Source of the DNA: Romanomermis culicivorax
Taxonomy: Eukaryota; Nematoda; Enoplea; Mermithida; Mermithidae
NCBI GenBank assembly: GCA_963922205.1
Contig: CAWUHX010000075.1
Location: forward strand, 868,001 to 932,000
Direction: 5' to 3'
Length of the DNA stretch: 64,000 bases
In this document: one piece after another, positions 10,322-20,900 of the stretch
How the letters are laid out: every line of letters begins with the position of its first letter
Position numbering within the stretch: the first letter of the stretch is position 1
Notes under the pieces: model-generated
Database searches by the model: none
Told to the model about the DNA's origin: nothing
Seen by the model: only the letters and a program-made list of their open reading frames with translations
Position numbers and translations under genes: made by a program

Positions 10322-10806
10322 GGGTCTTTTTAACAATTTTGCCCCCACCGTTTTTTTTTGTTTTCACGCTTTTCCTGTTCTTTGTGTACACTGAGAGTAA
10401 TTGTAAACATTTTTTTCCTTTCATTCAGTTTATCATTGCTTTTTCAAATGGCATTACTGAGTTATTTTGATAATTTCGATTTTCACCGATTTCTGTGATT
10501 AGTGAGTAGGCATTTGTTTTTCCTTTAAAATTTTCCTTAGGCTTAGGCTTAGCATACAGCGCTGTTGAGGCTCTTCCAAATAAAGTTTTTAGTTTAAATA
10601 GTATCAAGGGTCCGTCAAATCATTATTTTCAGTCTTGTTTAGTTGTGCCTGCGTGGTCGAGTGGATATGATACTTGCCTTTGAAACACCAGATTCTGAGT
10701 TCGATTTCGGTTGCAACGTAAATTTTATTAAGTTTCTGTTCTTTCTTACACAGGAAAAGCTGAAAAACAAAAAAAAACGGTGGGGGTAAAATTGTTAGAA
10801 AGGTCC
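10322..10806. mobile_element. TIR element (485 bp) with a tRNA-like core
   Basis: The two ends are about 36-bp inverted repeats ('gggtctttttaacaatttt' with 'aaaattgttagaaaggtcc'), each followed inward by 'gcccccaccg'-type sequence and a T run. It interrupts the foldback arm, and a near-perfect 8-bp duplication flanks it (AATTTGAC 10314-10321, AATTTGGC 10807-10814). Eight-base duplications are typical of hAT elements, but the terminus GGGTC is not the usual hAT end. It has no transposase, so it is non-autonomous. Confidence 0.65.
10646..10718 (+). tRNA. tRNA-Ser-like pseudogene / Pol III promoter inside the TIR element
   Basis: Box A-like TGGTCGAGTGG (10654-10664) and box B-like GAGTTCGATTTC (10697-10708) lie 43 bases apart around a TTTGAAA loop that resembles a serine tRNA (anticodon TGA). 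The anticodon and acceptor stems do not pair well, so it is a tRNA-derived relic rather than a functional tRNA. Confidence 0.45.
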
Positions 10807-11083
10807 AATTTGGCTTCCATGTAGAAAGTACGCCAAAATCTGTGACAGGTAAATTTGGACCTGAATGTTCCTTGACTGACTTGGATGTTAAAAATGATGA
10901 CTGTTTCTCTCGAAAAAATTTGAAAAACGCCTGAGGGTCATGGAATTTAACAATCTAATGGTTTTACACATTTTTTACAAAATTTTCACAAAAAAATTGT
11001 TTCAAGTCACATTTTTACCTACTCAGTACACGTTTTTTAATTATTCCCTATGCTTAATCATTGTTTTCAGGACACTTTTTCAA

Positions 11084-12014
11084 GCCGTAGGCATACTTAG
11101 CCGCAACGGGCGAAAAAGTCTGCGGCTCGCACACTTTTTTGCGGTTTTCAAAAATTGCGACCCGCAAGTCACCCGCAAAACCGCAATACGGTTGCGGTTG
11201 GCAACCCGCAACCGCATTGCGGTTTAGTGCGGTTTATCGACCCGCAAAGAGTTCTCGAGTGGAGTACTTTTTGCGGTTCTGGCAGCCGCACTTGATACAG
11301 TATATGCCGTTTCGCGCTGAATAACACTGAATACCTGATCTTTATCAACTAGAAAACTCAATTATTTCCAGAATTTGCTTTGTCCAGTGTTTTTTTTCTG
11401 CAAAGGAATCTTTTGAGGAGAAAAATTCGGGAACAAAGAATAAAATTTATGCAAGGTTCTCATTGTCGAAAAAATTTTCGGGAATCGGAAACTGAAAAGA
11501 TGTATTTTGGTGAACACTGTTTTTCCCGCCGGCTTTTTCGTCAAATGGCGATAGGGGTAAAAAATTTTTCCCCAATTTTCTAAAGTCTTTTTTCGCTTAA
11601 AAATGCTCATAGACGGTTTATTTTAGTGTTTTTAAGCTTTTAAAACATGATGTTTTTAGAGCGGTTGATTTTTTCCACATGAGAACCGGACCCAAAATTT
11701 TTTTCCTCATTTTCCAAAAATTTTCCCCATTTTTAAAAACGTTTGTAATGTGCCTACCTACGGATGCTTTTCCATGCAATTAGGAGCATACCCAAGCATT
11801 TTGACGCTTTTGGATTCGGAAACCTACAACCTTGCATCTCTTAAGTAATTTCCGGTTCGAAATTGCGGTTAACTATGCTTACAATTGCGGTTTTCCGGTT
11901 CCGCATTTTTGCGGAACTGCGGGAAAGTATGCCATTGTGAGAGCCGCAACCGACCCGCAATTGCGGGTCGCAAAATTTGCGGCCGCAAAAAAACCGGTCA
12001 AGTATGCCTACGGC
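11084..12014. mobile_element. non-autonomous TIR element with GCGGTTGCGG subterminal repeats
   Basis: Perfect 15-bp inverted ends: GCCGTAGGCATACTT at 11084 and AAGTATGCCTACGGC ending at 12014. Just inside both ends are dense GC-rich words (GCGGTTGCGG, ACCCGCAA, TTGCGGTT) in both orientations, the usual architecture of transposase-binding subterminal repeats. The core (about 11290-11820) is AT-rich with no coding frame. No clear target duplication was found. Confidence 0.65.
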
Positions 12015-12077
12015 TTTACTCTTTCGGGGTACAATTTTTTACAAAACGGATGCAAAATCTTACCCCGAAAGAGTAAA
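12015..12077. repeat. perfect 17-bp hairpin
   Basis: TTTACTCTTTCGGGGTA at 12015-12031 is exactly inverted at 12061-12077, leaving a 29-base loop. It abuts the right end of the preceding TIR element. Confidence 0.8.
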
Positions 12078-12196
12078 AACCGTGTCCCAAAAACAGTGGT
12101 TAAGCTAAGGGAATCATTGAAAAAAAACGTGTCCCAAGTATTTAAAAATTGTCTTTTTTTGTTTTTTTCTTTCGTAAAAAATGAGTAAAACTGTTG

Positions 12197-13218
12197 AGGC
12201 CCTGTCCTACTTCGCTGCGAGGCAGGCGGTGGCTTGTCATACTTCGCCGCGCAGCGCCGTACAGTACTGCTTTTTTACTTTTGGATTTTTCTCTTCTCAA
12301 AAATGTGTATTGCTTGTCTCGACAAATGTGAAATACGAAAAATGCAAAAAAGATGGAAAATACGAAAAAAATCGAAAAATTAAAAGTGCAAAAGAAAATT
12401 TAAAATCAATCATTCCTGCACGGTGCAGATAGAAGCTTGCAAAAAAAGCCAAGTCTAAAGATTTTGGGCTCTTCCTTCAATTTGCTCCTCATTCCAATGA
12501 TTAATAGCTCTTGAACGGCTGAGAAATATCAATTTATATAAATTGATTTTGAAAAATTGAAGATATTATACACGATTATTCATTCACATATGTGCTATAT
12601 ACAGGATCCAGATATGATCTGGGTCCGGTCGGACCTGCTGTATAGGACCCAGATTCAAAGTGGATCCATCCTTTCGCTAGTATTCGGGAAACTGGGACAT
12701 TCAGGGAATAGGGACTAATGCATTTTTGGGGGAAATACGAAATTTATTCATTATTGGGGGAATTGGGCCCTACAATGAATATGGACTTTCGGACAATCAG
12801 GATATTTGTGGAAAAGAGACGTTGGGGGAATAAAGACACAACCAAAATGTGCGAGTACACTTGCTGTAGGAACATGTTTACACCTACTTTGCATATTCAT
12901 AATTTTTAGACTGTCTTCATTGCAAATTAAGTGATCAACTTCTTAGTAAATCTTAATTGAAAATTAAGTAATCAATTTGGTAAAATAATTTGACAAGTGT
13001 CAGAATTCACCATTCAAGTGAAAAATATGATTCAACTACATGTATAGATGTCACAGTATGCAACAATATGTTACAACAACAGTATGCTACAACTTTTCAA
13101 CACATAGCTTGTTCGAAAATTTCGTTTCAGTTGGAACTTGATGGCGGCACTGCAAAAATTACAAAAACCATATTCATACTTCAGAGGTGGTACCGCGCGG
13201 TAAAGTATGACAGGGCCT
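12197..13218. mobile_element. TIR element (~1.0 kb) nested in the foldback arm
   Basis: Ends are inverted: AGGCCCTGTCCTACTT at 12197 against the right end AAGTATGACAGGGCCT (13203-13218). Subterminal GC-rich blocks ('gcgaggcaggcggtgg', 'ggtaccgcgcggtaaag') lie next to each end. Foldback right-arm sequence is found on both sides. The internal frames are short and unsupported, so no transposase is encoded. Confidence 0.55.
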
Positions 13219-13219
13219 T

Positions 13220-13740
13220 CAGATTGTTAGATCGTATGACTCATGGATGTTTTAAAAAAATCGTTAGATTGTTAGGTCTTATGCCCTGGCCTTCAATATC
13301 TAAGTTGTTTTTACAAATTTTTGTGAGTAAAAACGGTAGATTGTTTAATTTTATACTTGAATCCTTACAATCTAATGGCTTTTGTGAGAAAACCCCAGAT
13401 TGTTAGATCTTATGCTCGGATAATTAAGATCTAACAATCTAATGGGTCTACTGATTTTCCAGTGAGTGAATCTGTTAGATTGTTAGATCCTATGCTCAGA
13501 TCCTTCAAATTAACAATCTAATGATCTAACGAGTTTACTCGCTTGAAAAGAAGCAAACTTGTTAGATCGTAACATTTTGTGTCCTGACCTTAAAATCTAA
13601 CTTGTTTTACAAAATTTTTGCAAGGAAAATTGTTAGATTCTATGCTCAGACTTTTTAGAATCTAATGGTTTTACTATGTTTACAGTGATTAAAACTGTTA
13701 GATCATTGGATCCTACTCTTCTTTTGTATTTTACTCGTTT
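13220..13740. repeat. tandem array of ~100-bp units around 'gttagattgttagatc'
   Basis: About five imperfect units contain 'attgttagatcttatgctc' followed by the inverse 'aacaatctaatg' and 'ttttactc'. The same motif pair occurs twice at 40270-40370 in the intact foldback, so this array looks like an amplification of the foldback's inner unit. Confidence 0.6.
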
Positions 13741-14879
13741 TACAGAATTTTAGTCTTGGACCTATTTTCAAGAACAATGCAGGACAAACCGACTATCCAA
13801 CGAAAGCAAAAACTAGCAAAATGAATTATTGTAGACTAGATAGTCGACAGCTGATGTACGGGATGTTATCAAATTACCAGACATGCCAGATAGTATCATG
13901 TTACCAGACAGTATCATATTGTAAATTTTAAAGAAATATAGTGAGTTGAACGACTTCCTCCAGCAGTAGTTTCTCAAAGATTGCACCCCTCGGGCTCCAA
14001 TAGGATGGGTGCTGCCTCCAGGCTTTCAAAAAAGTTAATCAGAGGCCTAATTCTGTCTGATTGGTCATACGGTCATGATAGTCATAATGGTAATAAATTG
14101 GTCTGTGTGGATAAAATCTTGTAAGTCTATATATAATGAAATATCATTTATGCAGGATCATACTGTACTTTGACAACTAGTCCATTTTTGACGTCACAAA
14201 GTTACCAGCGACCACTTACATGTTGAATTCTTCAAAAAAGAGGAATAAATACGCGTTACACAAATTTTTGTGCTGCTTTTTATTATATAACAAAAAATTT
14301 TTTCGTTTCAACACCAAGCATAAGGATAAGTATGAAAATTATCATTTAATATACGTCTATCATAAACAATACAAAAATTTTTTTACACTTTTATGCATAA
14401 CAATTATGTAACAAAATGACTATAGCGCCGTGGTTGAAACACTTCATTGATCAGTTTGATGGTTGATAAGCCGTCCTATAGAAATGTCTTCGGCTGTAGC
14501 ATCGATGGAAAATTTGACACCATCGAACACGAAGTCCAATTGATAGCTGTGCAAAAAGTAGATTTATGGTAATAGTTAGTAAATGTACCATGTATATGAA
14601 CCCTCATCATTGTTAGCAGTAAACCAGTCTCTGGTTACCCTAAATCAAGATTCGATAATTAGTTTCTTATTTAAACCAGGGTTACCTACCAACACTTTCA
14701 GAAAAAAATTCTAAATTTTCCGTGTTAGATTATGTGGATTTTCAGGTTTTTTAAAGACTGTTCTATGTGAAAGATGTTTTTACATGACAAGTTTCTTATG
14801 ATAATACAGGTAACACGTTTCTGAATTTTATTTCAAAGCATTCACAACAATTTTTTCAATTCAGCTATTTGAATATCAA

Positions 14880-15034
14880 TAAGCGTCTTTTCTGCTTTTG
14901 CCATTTAGTCCAGTTTCTGATTTTTATTTTCCAATGTCTTTAACTCTAATGCAGCTTGTTTTTCTTTGACAGTTGTTCAGTCTAATGTAATGACTGCTGC
15001 CATTGTTCATCCAGAGCTTGATTGTATCAAGTAC
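14880..15034 (-). pseudogene. decayed exon, C-terminal coiled-coil-like part
   Basis: On the minus strand an acceptor ('ttccag') precedes a frame rich in Gln, Glu, Lys and Leu. The copy at about 49540-49703 is better preserved and reads as a charged helix ending in a stop ('KKRAALEGHLESEKPNLDG' followed by a Lys/Glu-rich helix). In this copy the frame is broken. It is probably the last exon of the repeated gene. Confidence 0.5.
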
Positions 15035-15274
15035 CTGGAATGAAAAGTTTTTTCCACTGAACAAAAATTAGAATTGGATGCAAACAAGCAGTGAATAATT
15101 TGTTGGCATTCTATACACATAGTTTTGAGAAATATATCACTTGTTTACATTTTTGGATTGAATTTCATTTATACAGATCAAGTTATTAATAAAAACACAC
15201 TTAAAAACTGAGAATGAGATGACTGATGAAATGATAAAATGTTTTCAAATCATAGAATACGAACCACACTTACA

Positions 15275-15476
15275 GATTTGAAGAACTCTAAGCTGACTTC
15301 CATAAATTTGTCAGCCACTGCCAAGTGAACCTTTCCAAGTGATGACACAATGGGTTTTCTGGCAACTTGTTATACATACTGCGCCATCTTTGGTAATATT
15401 TTGATAGCTTGCTTTACCATGTCAACATTTTCTACCCATCTATGGCTGCAGAACTTCTTGGCAAATATAGAGGAGT
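15275..15476 (-). pseudogene. decayed exon with 'FCSHRWVEN' motif
   Basis: Bounded on the minus strand by an acceptor ('aattcag') and a consensus donor (gtaagt). It encodes Ser-His-Arg-Trp-Val-Glu-Asn followed by a Lys/Ile-rich helix. A TAA (15370-15372) lies in the middle, and the same TAA is present in the copy at 50041-50043, so the lesion predates the duplication or marks an alternative splice. I recall similar SHRWxEN segments in uncharacterised transposase-like invertebrate proteins; that is memory, not a search. Confidence 0.55.
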
Positions 15477-15540
15477 CTGAATTCAATTCAGTTTCTCAAT
15501 TCAGTAATTACAAGTTAACAAAGTAAAAAGGATAATTTAC

Positions 15541-15724
15541 CTGTGATTTCTATGAAATCAGCATGTCCAGCCAGACTATCTCTAAACAGATAATACATGG
15601 TATTAAGAATCGAATCCAGTCTCCAGCCAGCTGCTTTATGGCCTGATTGGAAGGCGCCATGGACAGTGTACAAGCCACAACTTCCGATATCAAGTATACA
15701 TGGTTCTGCACAATCCTTTTCTGA
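15541..15724 (-). pseudogene. exon with 'DIGSCGLYTVHGAFQ' motif
   Basis: A 184-bp exon on the minus strand, bounded by 'gtgtttag' and 'gtaaat', is fully open in one frame. The core motif Asp-Ile-Gly-Ser-Cys-Gly-Leu is followed by Val-His-Gly-Ala-Phe and a Tyr/Leu/Phe-rich helix. The paralogue at 50215-50393 keeps the motif ('DIGSCGLHTV') but is frameshifted. This is the best evidence that the unit once carried a real gene. The motif recalls a family of uncharacterised, probably transposon-derived proteins; its function is unknown. Confidence 0.6.
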
Positions 15725-16166
15725 CTAAACACAAGAAATCAATGGTAAACAAAAATAGTCTAGAGAGATTAGTCCATAAAATGAATACTTCATTACTTTA
15801 AACATTTTTACCAATTTTCAATTGACATTGGGCCCATCCATCCAAATTTGAAGGACCTTTGACATTTCTAGGTCAGTCAAAAAATTTCCAAGTCGTTAAA
15901 AATTTTCCCAGACTTCCAGGTTCTGCAGGTATGTAGGGCACCCTGTTAAACCGGCAATGCACAAGGTCAAGGCAACAACACAAAATCAGTTGGCATTTGA
16001 TTAATTTTGAGTATTTTAGAGAAAAAACTATTTTTTTTTGAAATCAACATCTTGAAATCTACAAATTACGTGCTCAAGTTGTAATTTTTGAAGGTAAAAA
16101 TTGAGACACTAACCATACCATAATGCAATAATTATTCTACAATATTTTTTATAAAAAGAATCTTAC

Positions 16167-16425
16167 TCGGCTTTTCGACCTTTTTCTTTTTCATCGACCA
16201 GCAATGCAACCATTTGGTCAAAACGCCCTATTTTCAGCATATTTCCATTGTAATTCCCCATGACGGCACCTTTGGGAATTTTTGTGAGGGCGAAAATGCT
16301 GCACTCCACATTAGCAGTTTGGCAGACAGCCAGATTTGGCCAATTTTAATTGTTGCACATTTGCATCAATTCATTGTCTGTAAATTTAGGAATGGCCACT
16401 GATGCCGAACACAATTGGCATATAC
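16167..16425 (-). pseudogene. decayed exon, CxxC motif then conserved 'FALTKIPKGAV' part
   Basis: Acceptor 'caaaacag' and donor 'gtaagatt' on the minus strand bound 259 bases. The frame opens with Cys-Gln-Leu-Cys, has a TAA where the copy near 51,030 still has a Gln codon, and continues through 'TKIPKGAVMGNYNGNMLKIG' to a Lys/Glu-rich end. The complementary damage in different copies shows the frame is the ancestral one. Confidence 0.55.
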
Positions 16426-16689
16426 CTGTTTTGAAAAAAAATATTTTCCACTAGTCGTTGAACTGGGACAAAAATTTGAAGGCTGGTGGTACTGCCGAGT
16501 GCCACTTTGCCAGTGCCACTAAAATCCAAAATTTCAATCCCAAATTCCAGCTACATTAACTAGCCTAATCTACCATTTATTTTACAGTACAATTTTATCT
16601 CAGAAATTTTCTCTTGAGAAAGGTAGGAAAACTTTGCATGTGGAGGCAATGCCAAGTCCCACTTTCCAGATTCTTTATGAAGAAGAAAT

Positions 16690-16872
16690 TTCAAAACTGA
16701 ACTAGATTATTTAAGATTCTTTCCCAGTGTAGAAAAACTTCTTTTTCTCCATAAAGTTTACCATCATCATTCTTCAGTACAAGGTCATCGGATGGCATGG
16801 ATAAAATAGTGGGCGAAAAAATCAACAGCGGCATTGACATCAATGATCGATCAGTGTAGTCATCATTTTGTT
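16690..16872 (-). pseudogene. decayed exon, 'MPSDDLVLKNDDGKLYGEKE'
   Basis: A minus-strand acceptor ('tttcattcag') opens a frame of about 60 codons containing 'MPSDDLVLKNDDGKLYGEKE' and then 'VFLHWERI'. Similar sequence occurs at 51,370-51,470. The donor is unclear. Confidence 0.45.
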
Positions 16873-16935
16873 CTGAATGAAATAAAAGGACAAAACTACA
16901 GTAAGATACAGTATCAAAAAATTATACATACTTGA

Positions 16936-17240
16936 TTAATTCCAATACAGTAAACCATTGATTTTAAGTTTTGAATTTTTGAATTCTGATAATTTTGACT
17001 CCAGAAATATACAAAAATCATCTGCCAATTTTATTTTTTGTTGGTCTTCACTTTTTGTTTTTCCTTTTTTTGAAAAAAGGGCCATACCTGCCATTTCGGA
17101 TTTTTCGTGCGACGTCAATGGCAATGGTAGACTGGTGGACAGTGAAGATGAAAACGTCAATGGTGTTGATGGTGCCAATGGTGATGACAATGTCAACCAC
17201 GATGATGATGTTGATGGTAATAACTCAGCCGGCCCAATCG
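16936..17240 (-). pseudogene. exon interrupted by the gypsy insertion
   Basis: The minus-strand frame encodes a Ser/Thr/Pro-rich stretch followed by a charged Lys-rich part ('KTKSEDQQKIKLADDFC') and ends with TAA at about 16936. Its 5' end lies beyond the gypsy element, where 30658-30667 is preceded on the minus strand by the acceptor 'gtcattttag'. The gypsy element therefore inserted within this exon, in the opposite orientation. Confidence 0.55.
17237..17240. repeat. target site duplication ATCG (left)
   Basis: ATCG precedes the left LTR and is repeated at 30654-30657 after the right LTR. Removing the element leaves 'cccaatcggatcaatgg', which matches the uninterrupted paralogue near 51840 ('cctaattggatcaatgg'). 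Confidence 0.9.
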
Positions 17241-17836
17241 TGTTGTAGTGTGTTTTCCGCCGATTTTTTATTGTTTTGTCAAGACGCGCCACAGGCCCGC
17301 AGGTGGCAAGTGGAGAGAGCAACGCGGACCACCAGTGGCCATCTTACTGTAGCGCACGCCGGTACGCGTGCGCTGGTCTCTCTCTTCACTTATTCGTTAA
17401 CGTATATTTTACGTGTGTTTTTATTTTCTCTACTAGTTGTGTGCCCCGCCGGCCACCACTAGTACGTATTAGCCGCCTCCCACCACGCCTTTTCGTCTTT
17501 GCTCGCCCGTGCGTGGGAGTATATTTATTATTGTTACTTTTATTTTCGCCTTGCCCGTCGCGTTTTGTCACGTAAGTTTTCGTACGTTTATTGTATAGTA
17601 ATAAATAGGTAGGAAAGCCCCTTTCATTTTTAGTTAGTAAGATAGAAGGGAGACAATTAAAGAACCTAGGCTTTCTTTAATTGTTGGGAGAATTATTGTC
17701 GGGGTTTAAGTACTAGTAATTAAGTAATCGGGTAAACGTGGGCGTGGGACGCACGTACATTAAGGACGCAACCTCGGAATCCCAATCCTGCTCACGCCGC
17801 ATCATCTCCGCCCCGACCCAAAGACAAGATATAACA
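17241..17836 (+). repeat. gypsy 5' LTR (596 bp)
   Basis: It differs from the 3' LTR only at 17522 (T against G at 30339) and 17552 (T against C at 30369). The second difference is a CpG-to-TpG change. An 'aataaatagg' word at about 17600 could be the polyadenylation signal. Confidence 0.93.
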
Positions 17837-17837
17837 C

Positions 17838-17855
17838 TGGTGACCGTTTGGATTG
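17838..17855 (+). promoter_or_regulatory. primer-binding site
   Basis: TGGTGACCGTTTGGATTG begins one base after the LTR end. Its complement ends in CCA, as expected for a tRNA 3' end (...CGGTCACCA). The donor tRNA was not identified. Confidence 0.75.
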
Positions 17856-17972
17856 TACGTTGCCGCTCCCCGCTGTTGCGTTGCATCCGAAGAATTTAAA
17901 GAATTCAAAATTCGACCCCGCCGTAGCTGCGCCAAAGGGTACAAACGAGGTTATTATACCTTGAGAAAAAAG

Positions 17973-20900
17973 ATGCCAATGGTAAGCCACACACCGCCGG
18001 ACTTCACTCGATTTCCGTCGCGCTCCAGTTCTCCCAACGCCGCCACAGCCGCACGCCGCGCCTTAAGTTTTGACCAGATGATGTTGCCGCGACCGTCAAA
18101 TATTACGCAATCGACAGCGGTACCCACGGTAAGCCTCCCGCCCCATAATCCGCCCTTGTCTAATTTCAGCACTCCCGCGCTGGACGGGACGGCACAGCCG
18201 CAAGCACTGTTATTCCCCCAACCGCGGCGACGAATATTTCCCAAACTCCGCGGTTTGTAAACCAAAACCTTCATCCCGCCGCCGAAAACCGCCACAACGC
18301 GCCGCCCGCATCGCAAATGCCGCCGCCGCCCGCACCGGCTCGAAGTAATGATGACCAAATTGTCGCCAGAACCGACTCTTCCGAATCTTTTGTCAATATT
18401 GAACCACCGCAAGCCCCAGCCGCCACCCGTGCTTCAGCAAATGATCACCGCAGCAGCCTCGCTATCTCAAACGCCAACGAAGTCCAAAATTTTCGAATTG
18501 AAGCACCCGACGCGCTGGAACACCTCAACACCGCCGCCGCGCGTATAACCAACAATGTCCCCACGGTACAAACCATCGATCAAATTATCGGCGCCGTCTC
18601 CGATCAATTCCAAGCCCAACAATTACGCGTTCAACGCGAAATTCAAGAACAAACAAAAGCCACTAACGCGCGTTTCGCCGCACTCGCCGAGCAAATGCAA
18701 CAATTGATTTCCACAACCGCCGCCGCAACGCACGCGCGTAGTCCGCCTACACCAAGACCGCCGCCGGTGTCCTCACGGTTTCACGGCGAGGAAACAAGAG
18801 ATGTTTATATCCCAAACGAAACTCTCCGTGAAACTGAACCGGCTCCAGTCTTTGGCAGGCTACCAAACCAAGTCAAACCCAAAGCACCGTCGACGGATAC
18901 CTTATATAATAACGAATTCGCCCGCAATACGCGCGCCGATGAAGATTTACACCATTCCGCGCTTCAAAGACGCCCACCGCCCGCGGCAAACCAATTTGGC
19001 TTCTCAGATTACCCACCCGAGGATTATTATGAACACCCGCACCCCCGGTACGACATGCCGCGCACGTCTCATCGTGAAGAAGATAGCCGCATCAAAACAA
19101 TCGTCGACAATATGCATCGGCTGATAATCGACGGCGCCGCAACAAACAAACGCCTGTTACGCTTCTTCATATGACTGGAAAATGAGTTCGGCTACGACGC
19201 CTCTAACCACATAAAGATGAGTGCCCTTCGCCAACTTACCCGCGATACGCCGAGCGATATGATCCAAGATATGACGCGGTACGAAGACGCCAAACATTTG
19301 CTCATGTTCCAGTTGGCGCCCGATTGCAACCCGATGACTCTTAAACGCGAACTTGCGTCAATCACGCCAGAAGCCGGAGAGGAACCCGCCGCATTCCTGA
19401 GTAAGGTAATGACTTATGTACAACTATTGTATCAGCATGAAGATCAAACTTTCCGGCACAAACAAGTAATTGATACCTTTTTGACTAAAATGCCTGTTTT
19501 CTATCAACTCACAATTGGCGAACAAGCAAAGGGTTTTACAAATGTTCAACAACTGGCCGACGCCGTAGCCAAAGCCCGTAGTGTCCTCAACGCAACTAAA
19601 GCCGAAATCGGAACCGCGGAACGACCCATCCTGGTAAATCAAGCTGATCAAGATGCACCACCACCGAAGTCGCCGCAGCCGTTTGACCGCCGTTTTGAAC
19701 GCCGCCGCAGCATGGACCGTCCTCAAAATCGCTACCGCGAGCGCTCTCCCTCAATGGACCTCAGGACGCAAAACCCGGCGATGCCACCCACTAAATTCGT
19801 CTCTTTCCAACCACAAGCAATTGAACCACCGCCGCCGCAACCGCCGCGCACGGAGATGCTTTTGGAACAATTGATTCAACGATACGACCGCGACTATGAA
19901 GAACGAAAATCTCGACAACGCCCGGAAGAAACGATATTCAACAATAGGCAACAAAGCCCGCGCCATCCATCTCAGAACAGAGAGCTGTACGCAAACCGCT
20001 TCGACCGATCCGCCAGCAGAGACCGCGCACGTACGACGCAACCTACAGGCCTGTGGTGCGACGCCCACAAATCCCGCACACGCAACACAGAAGATTGCGT
20101 CTGGCTCAAACGGCAAAACGCTCAACAATCAGCCCGACTTGAACCAAACCGCCCAAATTACGCCGCCCAACCACGGCAAGTAGATTTCCGAAACAACTCA
20201 AACGACGTCCGCGGACAACGCGATTGGCGACCCCGCCGCGGAGGACCGCCCCAACGAGGAGCGAACTACGCCCGCGGCGCGCGAAACCATTTCTATGAAG
20301 GTAACCCTATACAACGCCCAAATGATTTTGTTCAGAATACCTACGCCGTCTACCCGAACCATCAATTTCCGGCGCCGTGGGAACAACATATCCATTACAA
20401 CGCGGTACCGGCTCCATGCGTCACAACGCCGACGGATTCATCGCGCGCTAGTTCTCAATCTTCAGAAATGCAAATTACCCTGCCCGCCCTTCCAGCACCA
20501 AACACCGCGCCAGTACCTGCGCTCGAAACACGCGTTAACAATCATTCAACGTCCGCGGCCAATATGGTTGTTCCATCCAAAGAAATCGCTTCCGCCGCCC
20601 CAATTGTTAGCCCCGGCATCGTCCGTTGGAACGCAACGGGCCGCGCTTTTCAAGATCCCTGTCACATCCGCTCGTCCGTTTGTCAAATTGATAATCTCAC
20701 GCCATCTTCCAAATCGTTTGTTCGCAAGTACGCCTCTACGAGAGCCTTTCAAATCCCAATCAAAATTGGAGCCGTCAAAGCACACGCGCTCATCGATACA
20801 GGTGCCCAATGTTCCGTCCTCTCATCAGGATTGGTCAAACGCGCTTTCGACAAGCAATCGCTTCAACTCCCGATTTGTGGAAAAATTAAAGTAGCCGACG

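Larger units (their letters stand above)
9868..13260. mobile_element. foldback element copy 1, broken by nested insertions
   Basis: The left arm begins 'gtagttatatgggcccgtac', as in the intact foldback at 39827-41176. It runs through tandem ~50-bp units of the form 'tacttccatgtagaaagta ... gcccgaagcttcaac' to about 11083. The middle part of the right arm follows at about 12078-12196 ('gtgtcccaa', 'ggaatcat'), and a further piece after 13218 ('ttgttagatcgtatgactca'). Three other elements sit inside it (10322-10806, 11084-12014 and 12197-13218). The order of nesting can be read by comparison with the intact copy. Confidence 0.6.
13855..17240 (-). repeat. repeat unit copy 1, part A (left of the gypsy insertion)
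   Basis: This part is similar along its length to 49166-51840, and its last ~1.2 kb to 55235-56200. It carries the 3' exons of a decayed minus-strand gene (separate entries). At 17237-17240 the unit is cut by the gypsy LTR and resumes at 30658. Reading across, the homologous sites near 51840 and 56195 run straight through without the insertion. Confidence 0.8.

Noticed and set aside
17954-18412. 152-codon minus-strand frame in gag
   Set aside because: Shadow of the GC-rich gag coding strand; the plus frames carry the splice-consistent reading.
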